This document shows positions 1-12,525 of a stretch of 64,000 bases of DNA, in pieces. Each line of letters opens with the position of its first letter. Positions within the stretch are counted from its first letter, which is position 1. The DNA comes from Pempheris klunzingeri (Eukaryota; Chordata; Actinopteri; Acropomatiformes; Pempheridae), in contig NC_092029.1 in assembly GCF_042242105.1 (NCBI RefSeq), forward strand, positions 4,075,885 to 4,139,884, in the 5' to 3' direction. The position numbers and the translations under genes were made by a program. Under the pieces are notes generated by a model. That model ran no database searches, was not told where the DNA came from, and worked only from the letters and a program-made list of their open reading frames with translations.

Positions 1-2919
1 TCAACACAGGTAATAATGGCTGCGTTGAGTTCCTGTGTGTCTATCAGTGAAAGGAGCCTCCTTCATGGCAGCAGAGCTCCTCAACACTCACCGACGTGGA
101 AAGCACAGTCCAACAATCTTGTTAAATCAATTTGGCTTCTTTAACTTTTTGTTCTTTTTCTTTATTAAAGTGTGATTAATTACATTAAAGTTAAACTAAT
201 CAATATCACATAAACTTGCTGTCAATCAAATCAACAATTATTATTCAACAGTGATGTTAATGATTGAATATCACGGCTCTGTATCACTTTATTCTGCAAT
301 TTTATCTTTTTGTATCTTTTCTATTCTTGTTTGTGGAAGCCAATAAATTCATCTTCAGCATTAACATGACTCCCTTGACTTACTATTATTTCTAACAAGC
401 AAACAAACACACATGAAGAAAGATTCAGAGAAAAAACAAAGAGACAAAGAGCAACACTTCCTGCTACACTGCAGCACAGAAGAAGCTTTACACCAAAATG
501 AAAAACATTCTCCACTAATGAGACAAGCTGAAGAAAAAGCTGACTTTGCCATGAAAGCAGCAAAATATGTGAAAGCATGTAAGACCCCCATGGGTCACGT
601 TTCTTCTACTGTTTCCACCTTTTCCAAAACGTTCAAACACGTCCAGACTGTTTCATTCTTATTTTAGTGATTTAAAATAAGTCTTAAAGTTATTTAAAAT
701 AACTTGCTGTACAGCGAGCTGCAGCGTCACCCTGTCGGGGTTCGTTTCCCAATAAAGACCAGCTCACTATGGAGTGCATACTGGATACTTCTTACATTGT
801 AAACAGCTGTAGCTATTTGTTACTTTATACAGTAAGATTTTATGCACAATTCTTGAAAAGCACAGTTACAAAATACCCAACAGTATATAAAATACTTCTC
901 AATGACATATTTAATAATAATATTACAAAGATCAACACAGCAGCTATTGTCTTTGCACTGAGTCCTTTTACATTCGTCTCTTAAAGCGGAGTTTGCAATA
1001 ATATTTGCGTTCAAATAAGAAAATTCATTGCAGGGCTTTCGTTTGTAATTGGGTGTTTGACTCAAAGCTGGCAGTTGATTTTTGGTGTCATTGTGCAAAA
1101 AGTTGATAATTCAGCAACTGTCTACACTGCAAAGCAACCCAAAACAAAAGGAAGACGGACTTATCAAAGAGAGAATTTAACAGAGAGGTTGACAATGAGC
1201 GCACTAAAACATGAACAGACATCAGGGAAGTGTTTCAGAGATGCAGAGAAGTTTGCCAATAAGCTGCTTATTTCATTTTCCTGTAATATCTAGAGGTGTG
1301 GCAGTAGTTTGTTGTGTCATGTTGCTGTGAATGCAGATTGATGAGAGACGGTGTAGTTTAAGCCTCCTGCTAACTGTAGCTGCAGCCAGTTCAAGTTCCT
1401 GTTGATGTAACTTTGCACAATCATATCAGAATCACAATCATCGTCACGGTCACGACTGGGAGAGTTGTTACCGGACCCTCTCTTTCCTTCTTGCACCACT
1501 TTGAAATAATTTTAGGAACAGGCCATTTTCCCACATCAAGTCAAAATGATTTGTTTGGTTGACATGTCTTATTGTCTTCCATTCATCTACGTGAAGACAC
1601 AGAATATGGTCTGTTACTTGATACTGTAGAGTAAAACCAATCGAACCTCCTAAATGTTGAATAACATCAGCAACAGCTTTGGCGTTAATGTACTTCATTA
1701 TGGCCGTGCCGGTAAAGCAAGATGTGAGTGCGGGCAGATGATTAGTTAGACATATAGATCCAAAGGGGGAGGAGGGGGGAGAGTGGGGAGAAGGTGGGGG
1801 ACGTGACATGAATATCTGCACAGCCACAATGGCAGACTGGAGACATGCAGGGGTGGGGCCGCTCTCTGCTACGCAAAGGGAAACCACTGCAATCTCTCCC
1901 CCCTTTCTCTCTCTCATTCTTGTACACTGACAGAGGGCAAAAATCCCCCCCACCACCCCCAGCAGCTACTCATCACACTGTGCTTAGGAGCTATTTAACA
2001 CAGAAACTACCCCACTGACATTTAGTGTCAGCAGACTGTTTTCACACAGAGCTGATGGAGAGTTGTTTTATTGGAGCGGTGGTGACAGCTGGGGGGAGGG
2101 AGGCAGATGAGTCGACTCACAACGAGGAGAAAGGCTACAAACAGAAACAGTCGCTGCCAGCTGTTTGTACCCTCCACATCCAACCCGCAGATCTGAGATG
2201 TCTGCCACCTCACATTTAACCCTCTTGAGATTGTGTCCCTGCTCCTCCAGACTTTAAAGGCACGCCAACAGTCTTTAAATTAAGGCCACGCACTGTCTCT
2301 GCATCCTCAAAGGCACCAGATGACCTCTGCTGTCATGTCAGGCTGCACAGCGGAAATGTTAGTCAGGGACAAGGAGCAAAAGAAACACCGGCACCTGGTG
2401 GCAGAAAAGGGTTTGGTAGGAAGACTGCAGGCTCACTGGCTTACACACTTGAGTTGGGATATTTACTACATGGGTTGTTCTATCAAAATTAATTCCCAAG
2501 TTAAAAACACTTTATTGAGGCAGCAGGCATGCAAACATAAGCAGACATTAACAATTCATTTACGCACACTAAATCCAAATATGACAAATAAGATAGAATG
2601 GCATCAACGAGAGTTTAATAGCAGCACAACAGCATCTAACACCAGAAGGCATGTTGTGTTAAAAAGAAGTAAATAGGAAAGTAAGAATTAGTAAAACTTC
2701 CTTCTGTTTGTTTTACAAATCTGAAACACGTTCCTGCTGGCAGCAGCTTAAAGTGGATGATCAGCAGAAATTAGCAGAAAGGGTATTTGTAAGGCCAATA
2801 ATGTTGCCACGACCGTTTACGTCCATCTATGTCCAGCCCCAAGATTAGAGTCACCACTTCAGTATAAGTGTGATCCTATCCTGTATCCTATTAGACATTT
2901 AGATGTAAATATGTTTGTC

Positions 2920-3092
2920 ATAGTGTGTGTGTGAATTTTTGAGCTACAGCCAAACGTGTGTGTTGGGAATTCACGGTGACCTTTTGACCTCCGAAATCTC
3001 ATCAGTTCATTGTTGTTTGTGCCAAATTTGAAGAAATTCCTTCCAGGGCGTTCCTGAGACATCACATTCACCAGAAGGGGACGGATGGACGT
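2920..3092 (-). repeat. Dispersed fish-type repeat fragment
   Basis: The stretch holding 'gaccttttgacctccgaaat', 'gtgccaaatttgaagaaatt' and 'gggacggatggacg' resembles a sequence I recall as extremely common in percomorph genomes. It has no coding potential. Family and orientation are uncertain because no repeat library could be searched. Confidence 0.4.
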
Positions 3093-3656
3093 TTGTCAAC
3101 AAGTAACGCAGTCAATAACAATTCATGAGTTTTTATTCCTGCATGTATTTGACTTCAGTCCATCTGTCAACACTTTCAGATTTCTGTCTGTGTGAGTCAA
3201 AAATATTTAGTGTGATTCTCAAACACAACTATAAAAATGTAGGAAAATATGAAAGTATGAGCCGTATTTCATCTCTTACAGACATTAAAGGGTTATAAAT
3301 AAATGATTAATAAACATTATATAGTTAACAGAGTGCTTGAGCAGCTGAACAGCAGCTAAAAACAACAGCATCCTGTATCAGTCCAGTTCTTTATTATATT
3401 ATTGATCGAAGAATACATAAAGTAAAATGTTCACTGTAAAACAGCTTCAATCATAATCTTCTAGTTTCTGCTACAGAGTGTTTATTGTCTTACATTTCAA
3501 GTCCAAATGTGCATGCATGACTGATGTCTGCCGCTTAACTAGATGTAGAGACCCAGCAGAGATCAGAGCTCAGGGAGTTAAGAGGAAACTTTCCTCATCC
3601 AGATTTGCGGCAGAGAGCAAAGAAAAAAAAGTGTATTTGTACCCAGATGTGGATGG

Positions 3657-3662
3657 TTTATT
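3657..3662 (-). terminator. sccpdh: Candidate poly(A) signal for sccpdh
   Basis: TTTATT on the plus strand reads AATAAA on the minus strand, about 465 bases downstream of the sccpdh stop codon. It is the nearest canonical hexamer I found below the stop. Such hexamers occur often by chance in AT-rich DNA. Confidence 0.3.
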
Positions 3663-3774
3663 TAAAAAGGACTTCCATCCAGTGAAGGAGGGTTCAAATC
3701 CTGCGACAGACCAACAGTAAATTACATCTACATACATTTCTTTACTTATATATTTCAGTTGTTTCATTCTTATC

Positions 3775-3905
3775 AGTTTTCAGTTGCAGTTTGGTTAGGT
3801 TTAGGCACTTAAACTACATGGTGAAGTTTAGGAAAGGATCATGGTTTGGTTTTAAATAATAAGTCAAATACAAATATACATACACCCAGGTGCAAGTGGC
3901 CACAT
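3775..3905 (+). repeat. Dispersed repeat, copy 1 (partner at 25735-25915)
   Basis: This stretch contains 'ggtttaggcac', 'gtttaggaaaggatcatgg' and 'caaatacaaatata' in order. The same three blocks, in the same order, appear on the minus strand at 25735-25915. The pair is therefore an interspersed repeat in inverted orientation. I recall similar sequence as frequent in fish genomes. It is likely a non-autonomous DNA element, but no terminal repeats or target duplication were resolved. Confidence 0.55.
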
Positions 3906-4126
3906 TGGAAAAAAAAATACAACTTTAGCAAAGGCACAGCTGGCTTCACTCATTGGCTCTTTTCTAAAGTGTCCTTGAACGTGAGCCTCCCTGCTCTTCT
4001 GGTTCTGTTACCAGCTCCAGCCCGGCTGATGAATCACAGAGTGGTTTTACTAAATCAATAAATGGACAAACATTAGGTGTTCAGTGATTTCACAGTTGCA
4101 CTGTAAAAAGAAAACAGACTGGGAGA

Positions 4127-7100
4127 CTACTGGGAGTTTCTGACAGAGAACTTGATGCTGTGGTTCTGAAGGCGGTCGATGAGGCTGGTTTTATAGAAGG
4201 CAGCTCCTGGAGTGTACACCCCTCCCCTGTTAATGACGACAACAACAACAACAACAACAACAGAGAGAGAGAGTATGTGGGGTAAATGCTTTCAGAAAGG
4301 AGGTCGGCAACTAACGATGAGATAGATTTGAGAGACATGATCTCCCCTTGTACGACAGAGAGGGACACAGTAAAGAAAGCACAAGAAGAAGAAAAATAGA
4401 CCTAAACTGACCTCCTGGGGAGAGAGTGAAGTTCATTCAGCAGCGTCACGGCTGCTTGGACCATAGCAGAAACTGTAGCAACATAACCAGGCTCTGGGAA
4501 GCAGCACAAACAACAAACTGCAATTACTGAGGTGAAATCAGACTCAACTGAGTTCTGTTTCATCATTTGAGTTATTAAAAGAAGGTCTGGTTCATGGTAC
4601 AACATGTAAGACAACAGTCAAACATCTAACATGACTATCTTAACACAGTAGGAAAAGCACAGGGGTTACTAAAAGCATTAATGATGGCTCTGGTGTATTC
4701 AAGCAACAGTGAGCCAGCGTGCAGAGTACCAGTCACTGAGGCAGATCACTCATTTGATAATATGATCTAGGAACTGTGTGACAGCCTATCGGAGTCCTAA
4801 ACGTACCTGCTCCTATGACCTGAGTGCAGATGGTAGCGTTGGGTCGGCCCTGAGTGGGATCCGTGCCCTCTGAGTAGCCCTCCCCGAAAAAAGTCAGGCT
4901 GAAACAGGTGTCTTCTATCTGAGAAGAGAGCGACGATGAGAGGTGAGCTGAATGAACGGACCAATCAGTGAGCACCGAACAAGATTTTCCAACACAACAA
5001 ACTGTAGAATGAAGAAATAAAAAAAAAACACTGTATGTGCAGCCTACTGCACTCTCAGTGAGCGTATGGCACGGGACCCAGATGTCAAGATGAAGAACAC
5101 TTTCAGCAGATCTTGACCTCCCCAGTACGACAGCCTTCAGCAGATTTCGACCTCTCCAACATGGAGGCTCTCTACCTCAGCCAGCAGCCAATAGGATAAC
5201 ACAGCTGTCACCCCCCCCACCCCCTCCACAGCACAGTAGTATCAGCTTGACATTGCACTGGAAAGCATTTCGGAGCCTAGAACGTCCCCCATTTAACTTA
5301 CTTTTAACTATAAAGGAAAGTGTGTGTGTGTTTTTTTCTTATTTTAGGTTCTCTTGGATCACTCATAGCAGCTCAGAGTTCACCACCCATCCATTGTTTG
5401 CTGAGTTTATCCCTCAGGGTCGCAGTGGGGGCTGGAGCCAATCCATATTTAACCAAATCTATTTCATTTGCCTCTTTGATAACATCAAACCCCTGAAAAC
5501 GTTCAAATCTGGCGTTTTTCTTCCAGATTAAATATTCATGACTAAATAATCACGACGTCTTCAGGCTCCATCGGAGCAACAGTGATCCTGATGTTGCTAA
5601 ATCCAGGTTTAACCTGATCCCTTCAAACCAGTGAGAACAGCAGGGACAGAAACACAAACACAGAAATGTTAGATTTCTTAATGTATGTTCGCACATTGTT
5701 TTGTGTTCATGTCACTCTGTAAGATAACGATTAGGAAAATGGGCCTTTAATAAAACAAACTAAATCTTTCTGTATTTCCTTTCACTTGACTTCACCTGCA
5801 GGTCATTTCACCTCAAGATGCAAAAACGACAGAAACATATCAAACTAATAGAGGGTTTGTGATACCTGCTTCATGGTTGGACCGGACTTGGTGAACAAGC
5901 CAAAGGAGAAGAATGATGGAAACTTTGGGAGAGACAAGAGACAAATATCAATATAATATAAACTGAGTTTGTAAGGAGCTGTGACCCTATAAATTACAAT
6001 CAATAAACTGACCCCATTTACGCTCCATTAATCCTTTGCTTTTTTTTTTAATTGCAATGCTAATAAATGAAGCAATAAAACTTTGTAATCCGTGTTGATT
6101 TTAAACATTTTTCTCCTTGCAGCCACGGTCTGCTGCTGCTGCGTTTAACATGAGTAGCTTTGGGTAAGCCTTCCAGCCCAGTACCCTCATATGACTGTGA
6201 CTTTCATCCACATTTAAATGCTTGGAATAACAATCCTAAATCAGGGTCTTAAAGCCTTTGCTGCCTCGAAAAGCAGGGCCATTTATTTTAGAGGCACCTT
6301 TTGTTATATTGGTTGAAATTCTCATAAGATAGCCCATTAGCAATCAATACATTAAATATTTTGACAGAAAAAAAAAGAGAAACCAATCCTGTGTCTGTCA
6401 CAGTGCTCTAATAGAGTAATAATAATAATTATAGAGCAGCTGTGGTTGAGTGACTCCTCCTCCAGCAGTCAGTCTACCGTAGACTGATAAACGCACTTTG
6501 ATCTCCTATTTTTACTTTAATATTCACTTCTTTTTGACGCAGTATGCCTTCTGGTGTTTGATGCTGTTGGACAGCGATGGACTGACCAGTTATCTATTCT
6601 TGTCTGTGCCGTTCTATCATATTTGTCCTACTGATATTTTTGACTTGTGTTGCGTGTGAGTAAATAAATTGTGTATGTGTGCTTATCTTTGCATGCCTGC
6701 CACCTCAAATTGTCCCTTGAGGGGCAAATAGAGTATTTTGAAGCAGTAACGTTGGCCTGAGGGGAGAAGGTGGGATATTTTAGGTTGGACGCTTTCAAAG
6801 TGTAACTTCTCTTGCTAGTTTTTGCCTTTAAATCAGCTCTATTTCCAAGGGACTATCTGCTTTGGGGAGGTAGATATTACAGCAAGATGTTGGTTGAGGA
6901 ACAATGTAGCTACCGTAGTGAGGAGTTTCCTGCCCAGTCTGAATTTGACCATGAACCAGAACAATAGACCGCCACACAGGAGCTTAACTACTGAGAAGAG
7001 GCCACCAATCCCGACGTAGGCGCAGTACTGGACCTGAGGATGGAGGGAGGAGAGAGAGGTACAATGTAAATGATAAAAAGGGAAATTAAAGATGACAGAA

Positions 7101-10100
7101 AGGAGGGGAGATAAGGGGACGCAGATAACAGCAGCAGAAGAGGGGAAGAGGAGAGATGAAGGGAAGGTGGTAAGTTGAGAGAGAAGGGGGAGGAGGGGAG
7201 GGACACGGAAAAGAGGGAATACGAGATGAAAGTGGAGGGATAAAAGGAAAAGGAGGCGGGTGGCAGTGAAGGTGAGGAGTGATGGGGTGAGGAGGATGCA
7301 GATGCACAGTGAGAGGATAGAGGAGAAGTAAGAAGATGTGCAGAATTAGGTTAAGGGAGGCGAGGGGGTGAAGAGACAATCAGAGGGAGGGAGGGAGGGA
7401 GAGATGAGATGTCAAAGGGACTAAATGAGCGGTGGGAGAGAAAGAGATGAATCACTATGGATGAGTCATCATATTTCCACTTCGCTGGTAGATGGCGGTC
7501 TAAACAACATAATGAGATAGTTTCATTAAGGCCTGCGTCTCTGGCTGTGATCAAAACAGTGACAGCTGCTGGGACGGCTGACCTACTTACAGGTACAGCA
7601 GGGAAAAAAGCTTCCACTTCTCACAGCAAGGATGCAGAGCTGCCGTCAAAACAGGAAGGATTACGTGTGCTTATCACTAAATATTAAAGCTATTTGTGTC
7701 ATTTAATGCAGCGTACAGCACCGTGCTCCTGAGGGACACTGCTAGTGCCGAGACGTCAGCGATAATCTTTCTAAAACATTTTCATGCACGCCCAGATATT
7801 TACTACCTCCAACACAGAAATTTACATTTATTCATTTGCCAAAGTGACGCACTCGTGAGATACCGTCCGAGCCACAGCTGATCAGAGTCAAGTGTAGATT
7901 TTTAAAATGATTGCAGATATATAGGAAATGTCTTTGTTAGGTCTTCTGTGAGGTCTTCTGTTAACATAGATAACACAGATTATAGTTAAATTTGTTCAAA
8001 GATCATTAAGAAACAAATGGGAACACATTTGCTTCATCTAGAGCTTAAATCAAGCTGAACAGCAGCCACTGTGGCCACAAGCAGCAATTACAATTTACTG
8101 GTAAATGTTTAAGTTTAGTGTGAAACCAGCAGAAGTGTCAGTCAGAAAATAATCTTACTGGTGACTGTTGTTCCTCCTCATAAAGGAAACGCTGGGTTCT
8201 CTTGACTACCGAGCGGTCCGAACCCATAAATGGGATAGTGTACTGCTCAATCTCCTTGCTGAAAAACATAAAACCCCTGGACACACATACACACCGAATT
8301 ACACACAGAGAAAGCAAAGCGGCCTGCACTCACCAAATCTATCTCTGCTTGCAGCATCAGCACAGCAGCATTCCAGCTCATTTTATCCATTGATAGTCTT
8401 CTAAATCTGTCTCTCCACCCTCGCCAGGGTCCACATCCCAATAAAATCTCCTTACACTGAACATAAGTCAGTCTGTGAGACATTAATAGCAGCTATCTTT
8501 CAGGGATATTATCTGCTGGATACATATACAGTAACCTGGAGTCGACGTTGTGTCTCACTTGTAGAGTACGCTTCACGGCTTTGGGGTTAACCCAACAATT
8601 AACTAGTCAAAATCAAGGCTTCATATCACCATATGGTCATTACATGACATTTATTTGGTGGTGACTACATTTGCTCAAATGGCAGTATGTTGTAAATGAA
8701 GGCATTATTATTAAAATAAGGTTCCATCTTTCACTTTGGAATAAAAATATTGAAAAGTAGGTCAGGTGTGAAAATGATGCATCTGTTTCAGTGGGGAAGC
8801 CCTCTCTGCTGTGCACTGAGGAAACACACCTTACCCCTTTATGCCTTCCTTGACTAATCGCTGCCAGGTCCCACATCCCAATAAAGACGCTATTACTCAC
8901 AGCAAAGTGTTCCAGCCAGACAGTGATTGCTCAGTTACAGCTTTACCTCTCTTTGACTTTGGCTCCCACCACAGGCAGCGGCTTGTGGCCAAACTTCTTC
9001 CTCAGCTGGCGGAGGGATCCGCTGTGTGCGAAGCCAAACACGGCCGACTGCCAAGTGGCATCGTGGCCACACGACCCCTGCAGGGGTTGAGATTACTTTC
9101 AATTCTGTCAAGATGCAGAAAACCAGTGCTATCTCAAAGTCCTCTCAATAAACACCAGAGGTTTGATGTGAATAGACAATTAATCTCTTCTGATGAACAG
9201 ATTTAAGCAACCTGAGCATGTTGGGGATAACTTTACTGAACGAAATACATTTTGAGCAGCCAGTAGCATATTTGGTCATATATCGGTATATTAAGAATAT
9301 ATTTTAAATGGTCACTTCTGCTGCACTCTCTGAAATCTGTAATGATTATAAACATGCAGGCATATTGATTTTTGCTGGAGTACATTTTAGGAATTCAGTT
9401 CTCTTTACTGTATACTCAGAAGGAGTAAAATGTAATAATGTAACATGTGATAAGGGCATCAATTTGTAATTTTTAAAAGTTTGGAGAAAGCTTATCAGAA
9501 TACGTTTCCCATCATGCAGTGCAGAAGCTGTTGTCGTTCAGGCTACCTCAGGCCCACTGCTAATTTTCAGGAAGCTCTCCACAGCTGTCAGCGTCCCTGA
9601 AATCAGACCAAATCACACAGTTGAAGCTCAGGTTCCAGTTAAAATTGACCAGTATTAAAAATACAATCAAATGCATCAGTTCAACTAAACTAGTAGCCAC
9701 AATTAGCCGTCGAATCAATGTAAGCAAAAGGCTCGAGGCACTCTACTTGTTTATAAATCAATTGAATCAGTATGAGTTACTTGATGTATCTATTTATTAA
9801 GGAAAAACTATGTATTGAAAACTGTGGGGAACAGTAAAAATTTACAAAAATCCATTTACAGGCCTTCGATGCACAACGACCAAGTTGACCTGTGTTCAGT
9901 TTCCTACCTTTAAACTGCCGCTGTGTGTAGAGGATACCCAGATCTGCCGGTATGGAGTCAAAACCACAGCTGCCAATCACATACACTCCTCTGTCCAAGG
10001 CCTTAGAGTGGTACTCCAGCTGCATGTGCTCTAGGAACTGCAGAGAGTGGGCACCCACACATTCACATATACACAAAAACAAAATGCAGTGAACTGTATG

Positions 10101-11010
10101 AACATACAGTCACTATGCACAGTTACAGATGGAAACCAGACACGATGTAGTCAGTCTAACCTAAATGCAGTAATAACAGAGCTATAAAACAAATACACAG
10201 ATACAATTAAAGTGAAGACCTAAAAAAACATTGATTATTTTCCTACCTGAGGCTCCCCACAGATGTCTACGTAGTGAGCTCCATTTTCTACGCAAGCTTT
10301 GACCACTGGTTCGCCGTAAAATCTGTACTGACGGGACGAGGAGAGCATAGAGACGTTCAACACAACACAAACCACAAGGCTGCAGTGTTGTGGGTTCAGA
10401 TATAATCCAACAACCTGTGTCATCTCAGCGTTTAGCGTGTTTCACTCCCTGACAAAGTCTGGATACTTACGGGTCCCACACAGTTGAGGATCACCACGCC
10501 TTGCTGGCACATGATGGACAGCGATTCCTCGACAGACACATCAGCAACGATGATCTCAATGTCCGTCCTCAGCTCTGGCATAGCTGACAAACGAGGAGGG
10601 AAGGAGATCAACACTAATTGTATAGAAGACATCTCTCACACGTGGCTCTAACTGGATTCATGCAGCGCCCTCATATGCAGTGTAGCTACTTATAACAAAC
10701 ACTGGCTTTAATATTTCTTTAATGCTTATTGCTGCATATCAGCTATTAGTCTGGTAATAAATTAGGAGGGAATAACATGTCCTTAAATACTGTCTTCTAC
10801 AACCAGCACTGCTCCCAGTACACCACACTGCACCAAAGCTGGCAATCTGGCACTATAATGTCCACCAGCTGTGCAACATAACTATTCAGAACAACCATCA
10901 CTGTGTGCAATACTTCTTCTTCACATCTTCTTATATCTCCTCCTGTCTGCTGTGACGCTGTAAACGCCCTTCTCTGTCTGGGGACGAATAAAGAAGCATC
11001 TCATCTTATA

Positions 11011-11041
<31 letters not shown>

Positions 11042-11471
11042 GTCTTTAATCACTGTAAACTGACTTTAGTGAGACACAGAGCTCATTAACCAGAGCAACA
11101 GCCAAAGCTAAACAACAACATATGTTTAGGGGTCAAGTTCAAACTGGATCACTTGTGATGACTTTATTGATAAGATGGACTTTATTGATCCCCCATCTTG
11201 GGAAATGTACAGCTAGCTAAAGTTACATAACCACTGTCAGACCACCACCCGGCCACATACTCAGCCTCTCCGCGGCTCCTTTCAACACCTCCTCCAGGCG
11301 CTGTCTGCTTCTCCCGGCCACGGCCCACTTCAGGGAGCCCTCACCGGGACTCTCCGCGGCGCATCGGGCGACCTCCTCCACGACAAACTGCCCGGTGAAC
11401 CCGGTGGCACCGAAAACGATGAGGTGGTACGGTCTGCTGGAGGTTACAGCCGCCATTGTTTCTGTTGACAT
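4127..11471 (-). CDS. sccpdh: Saccharopine dehydrogenase-like oxidoreductase, 12 exons, complete
   Basis: Coding exons, in transcript order on the minus strand: 11471-11261, 10583-10471, 10327-10247, 10037-9908, 9596-9547, 9077-8947, 8276-8159, 7033-6914, 5922-5866, 4918-4807, 4493-4412, 4226-4127. They join in phase to 1305 bases with a TAG stop at 4127-4129. The N-terminus has a Rossmann dinucleotide-binding start, HLIVFGATGFTGQ. Other family blocks seen are GEPVVKAC.ENGAHYVDICGEPQ-type sequence (exon 3), GFDSIPADLG (exon 4), IPFMGSD (exon 7), a hydrophobic membrane-like segment in exon 8 and GPTMKQ (exon 9). The C-terminus matches vertebrate SCCPDH to the end. Starting at the second Met (11456) gives 429 residues, the length I recall for human SCCPDH; the first ATG adds five. 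The family is related to saccharopine dehydrogenase and is found on lipid droplets, but its substrate is not established. All identity calls are by eye. Confidence 0.95.
5384..5452 (+). repeat. SINE-like fragment in an sccpdh intron
   Basis: The run 'cacccatccattgtttgctg' followed by 'ggtcgcagtgggggctggag' resembles a short interspersed sequence widespread in fish ('ccatccatt... ggtcgcgggggg.ctggagcc'). It is only about 70 bases long and lies between sccpdh exons 10 and 9. The assignment rests on memory. Confidence 0.4.
7034..7450 (-). repeat. Long purine/pyrimidine-asymmetric tract upstream of an sccpdh splice acceptor
   Basis: About 400 bases are strongly purine-rich on the plus strand (runs of gagg, ggag and aggga) and so pyrimidine-rich on the sccpdh sense strand. 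The tract ends right at the 3' splice site of exon 8 (exon 7033-6914). It acts as an unusually extended polypyrimidine tract, interrupted by a few mixed stretches. Frames translated through it give Ser/Pro/Leu-rich noise, not genes. Confidence 0.7.
10895..11215. repeat. Two opposed LINE-type 3' tails flanking an AAT microsatellite
   Basis: At 10895-11008 (plus strand) the sequence ends in 'tctgtctggggacgaataaa' and is followed by (AAT)n at about 11009-11040. At 11160-11205 the minus strand carries 'ttcccaagatggggg' then 'atcaataaag'. Both resemble the 3' tail shared by CR1/L2-like non-LTR elements in fish, where a 'TTCCC...GGGGGATCAATAAAG' end is followed by short tandem repeats. Similar tails occur at 53190 and 57590. 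Both copies lie in sccpdh intron 1. Confidence 0.6.
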
Positions 11472-12039
11472 TCAAGGTCCCGCCGGTTCCGGTTAGTTCC
11501 GGTTCTGTGCGCTGATTGGCTGAAACCTGTGGTGGCCGCAGTGCTGCTTTATTAATCCGCCATATTAATCCGCCAGCATCAACTGTCCATTTAACCACAG
11601 AGCTACACTGGTATGTCGACGATTATTGTTCAGTTAATACTACAATTAAAACACACACTTTACACTTTACTCACTGGTATGTTACTATATAGCACTTATA
11701 TATATAATATTTATAGAACCTAGCAACCAAATTCAGTATCTGGTTTAGGGTAGGGCTCTATGTAGCATGTAGCATGCGACTTAGCCTAGCTTAATATTTC
11801 CCTCAAATGAAGCTTTGAGGATGTGAGATATGACGGACAAGATACACAGGTGGGTCAGACTTTACTACTTTTTGGGCCTCTCAGCCGAATAGTGTCCTGT
11901 CCATGCAGAATAACTGCAGCAGAGTGAGGAGATGTAGAGAAAATGGTGGGTGATTCCGCGGTGTTCACCGACACCTGGTGGCCAGGTTGAGGTATCACAA
12001 GTTAGTACTGTGAAAACCATTTGTTTTAAGAAGGTGGAG

Positions 12040-12525
12040 CACATCACACCGCTTCTTTAATGCCTCCACTGGCTCCCAGTGTGCCAAAGGATGGATTTTA
12101 AAACCCTATAACTTGCTTACAAAGCAATACATGATACATAACCGACCTACTTATGACCCCTCAGGTCACCTGGTGCAGGTGTGCTCAGGGTTCCCAGGTT
12201 CAGAACCAAACCAGGTGAAGCAGCCTTTAGTTTCTCTGCTCTCCACCTGTGGAAGAAGCTTCCTGAACACCTGAGCTCTGCTAAAAGTGTCCAGTAATGG
12301 AGCTACATCACTTATTTTAACGTAACTATTTATACACATGCTTGTGTTGTCTTTTAATCCATCTTCTCTTAAGCGTTAACTAATTATTTTCTTGTGCTTT
12401 TATTATCTTTTACTTGCAATTTAATGTTTCTGTGTGTTGTTTTTATTGTGGTTTATGTCCCTGTAAAGCACTTTGAACTGCCTCATGTGTGAAAGGTGCT
12501 ACACAAATAACTTTGCCTTGCTGAT
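12040..12525 (+). mobile_element. Decayed L2-like LINE 3' end
   Basis: Translated on the plus strand, the start reads like the C-terminal region of a LINE reverse transcriptase (HITPLL..CLHWLPV...DFKTL..AYKA), with frameshifts and stops. A later part resembles the GR.FS.SAL.LWKKLP-type block. The end, 'tgtaaagcactttgaactgc' then 'gaaaggtgctacacaaataa', matches the typical 3' terminus of fish L2 elements. It is a 5'-truncated, non-functional copy. Confidence 0.75.

Larger units (their letters stand above)
1..4126. other. Gene-poor flank downstream of sccpdh
   Basis: No open frame here has credible splice sites or protein-family similarity that I recognise. The short frames at 413-667, 769-984 and 3478-3720 are low-complexity or isolated. 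The part nearest 4126 is expected to hold the 3' UTR of the minus-strand gene sccpdh. Two repeat-like stretches are listed separately. The rest is AT-rich and I see nothing else that can be supported. Confidence 0.6.

Noticed and set aside
413-667. 84-codon Lys-rich plus-strand frame
   Set aside because: It is AT-rich and isolated, with no recognisable domain or splice sites.
3478-3720. 80-codon plus-strand frame
   Set aside because: It has no family similarity that I recognise and lies in the repeat-bearing flank.
7086-7379. Minus-strand Ser/Pro/Leu-rich frames in the sccpdh intron
   Set aside because: They are translations of a low-complexity pyrimidine tract.
8159-8258. Shorter sccpdh exon 7 using acceptor TTTTTCAG at 8259
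   Set aside because: It keeps phase but deletes six residues. The upstream acceptor (exon end 8276) gives the length expected for the family.
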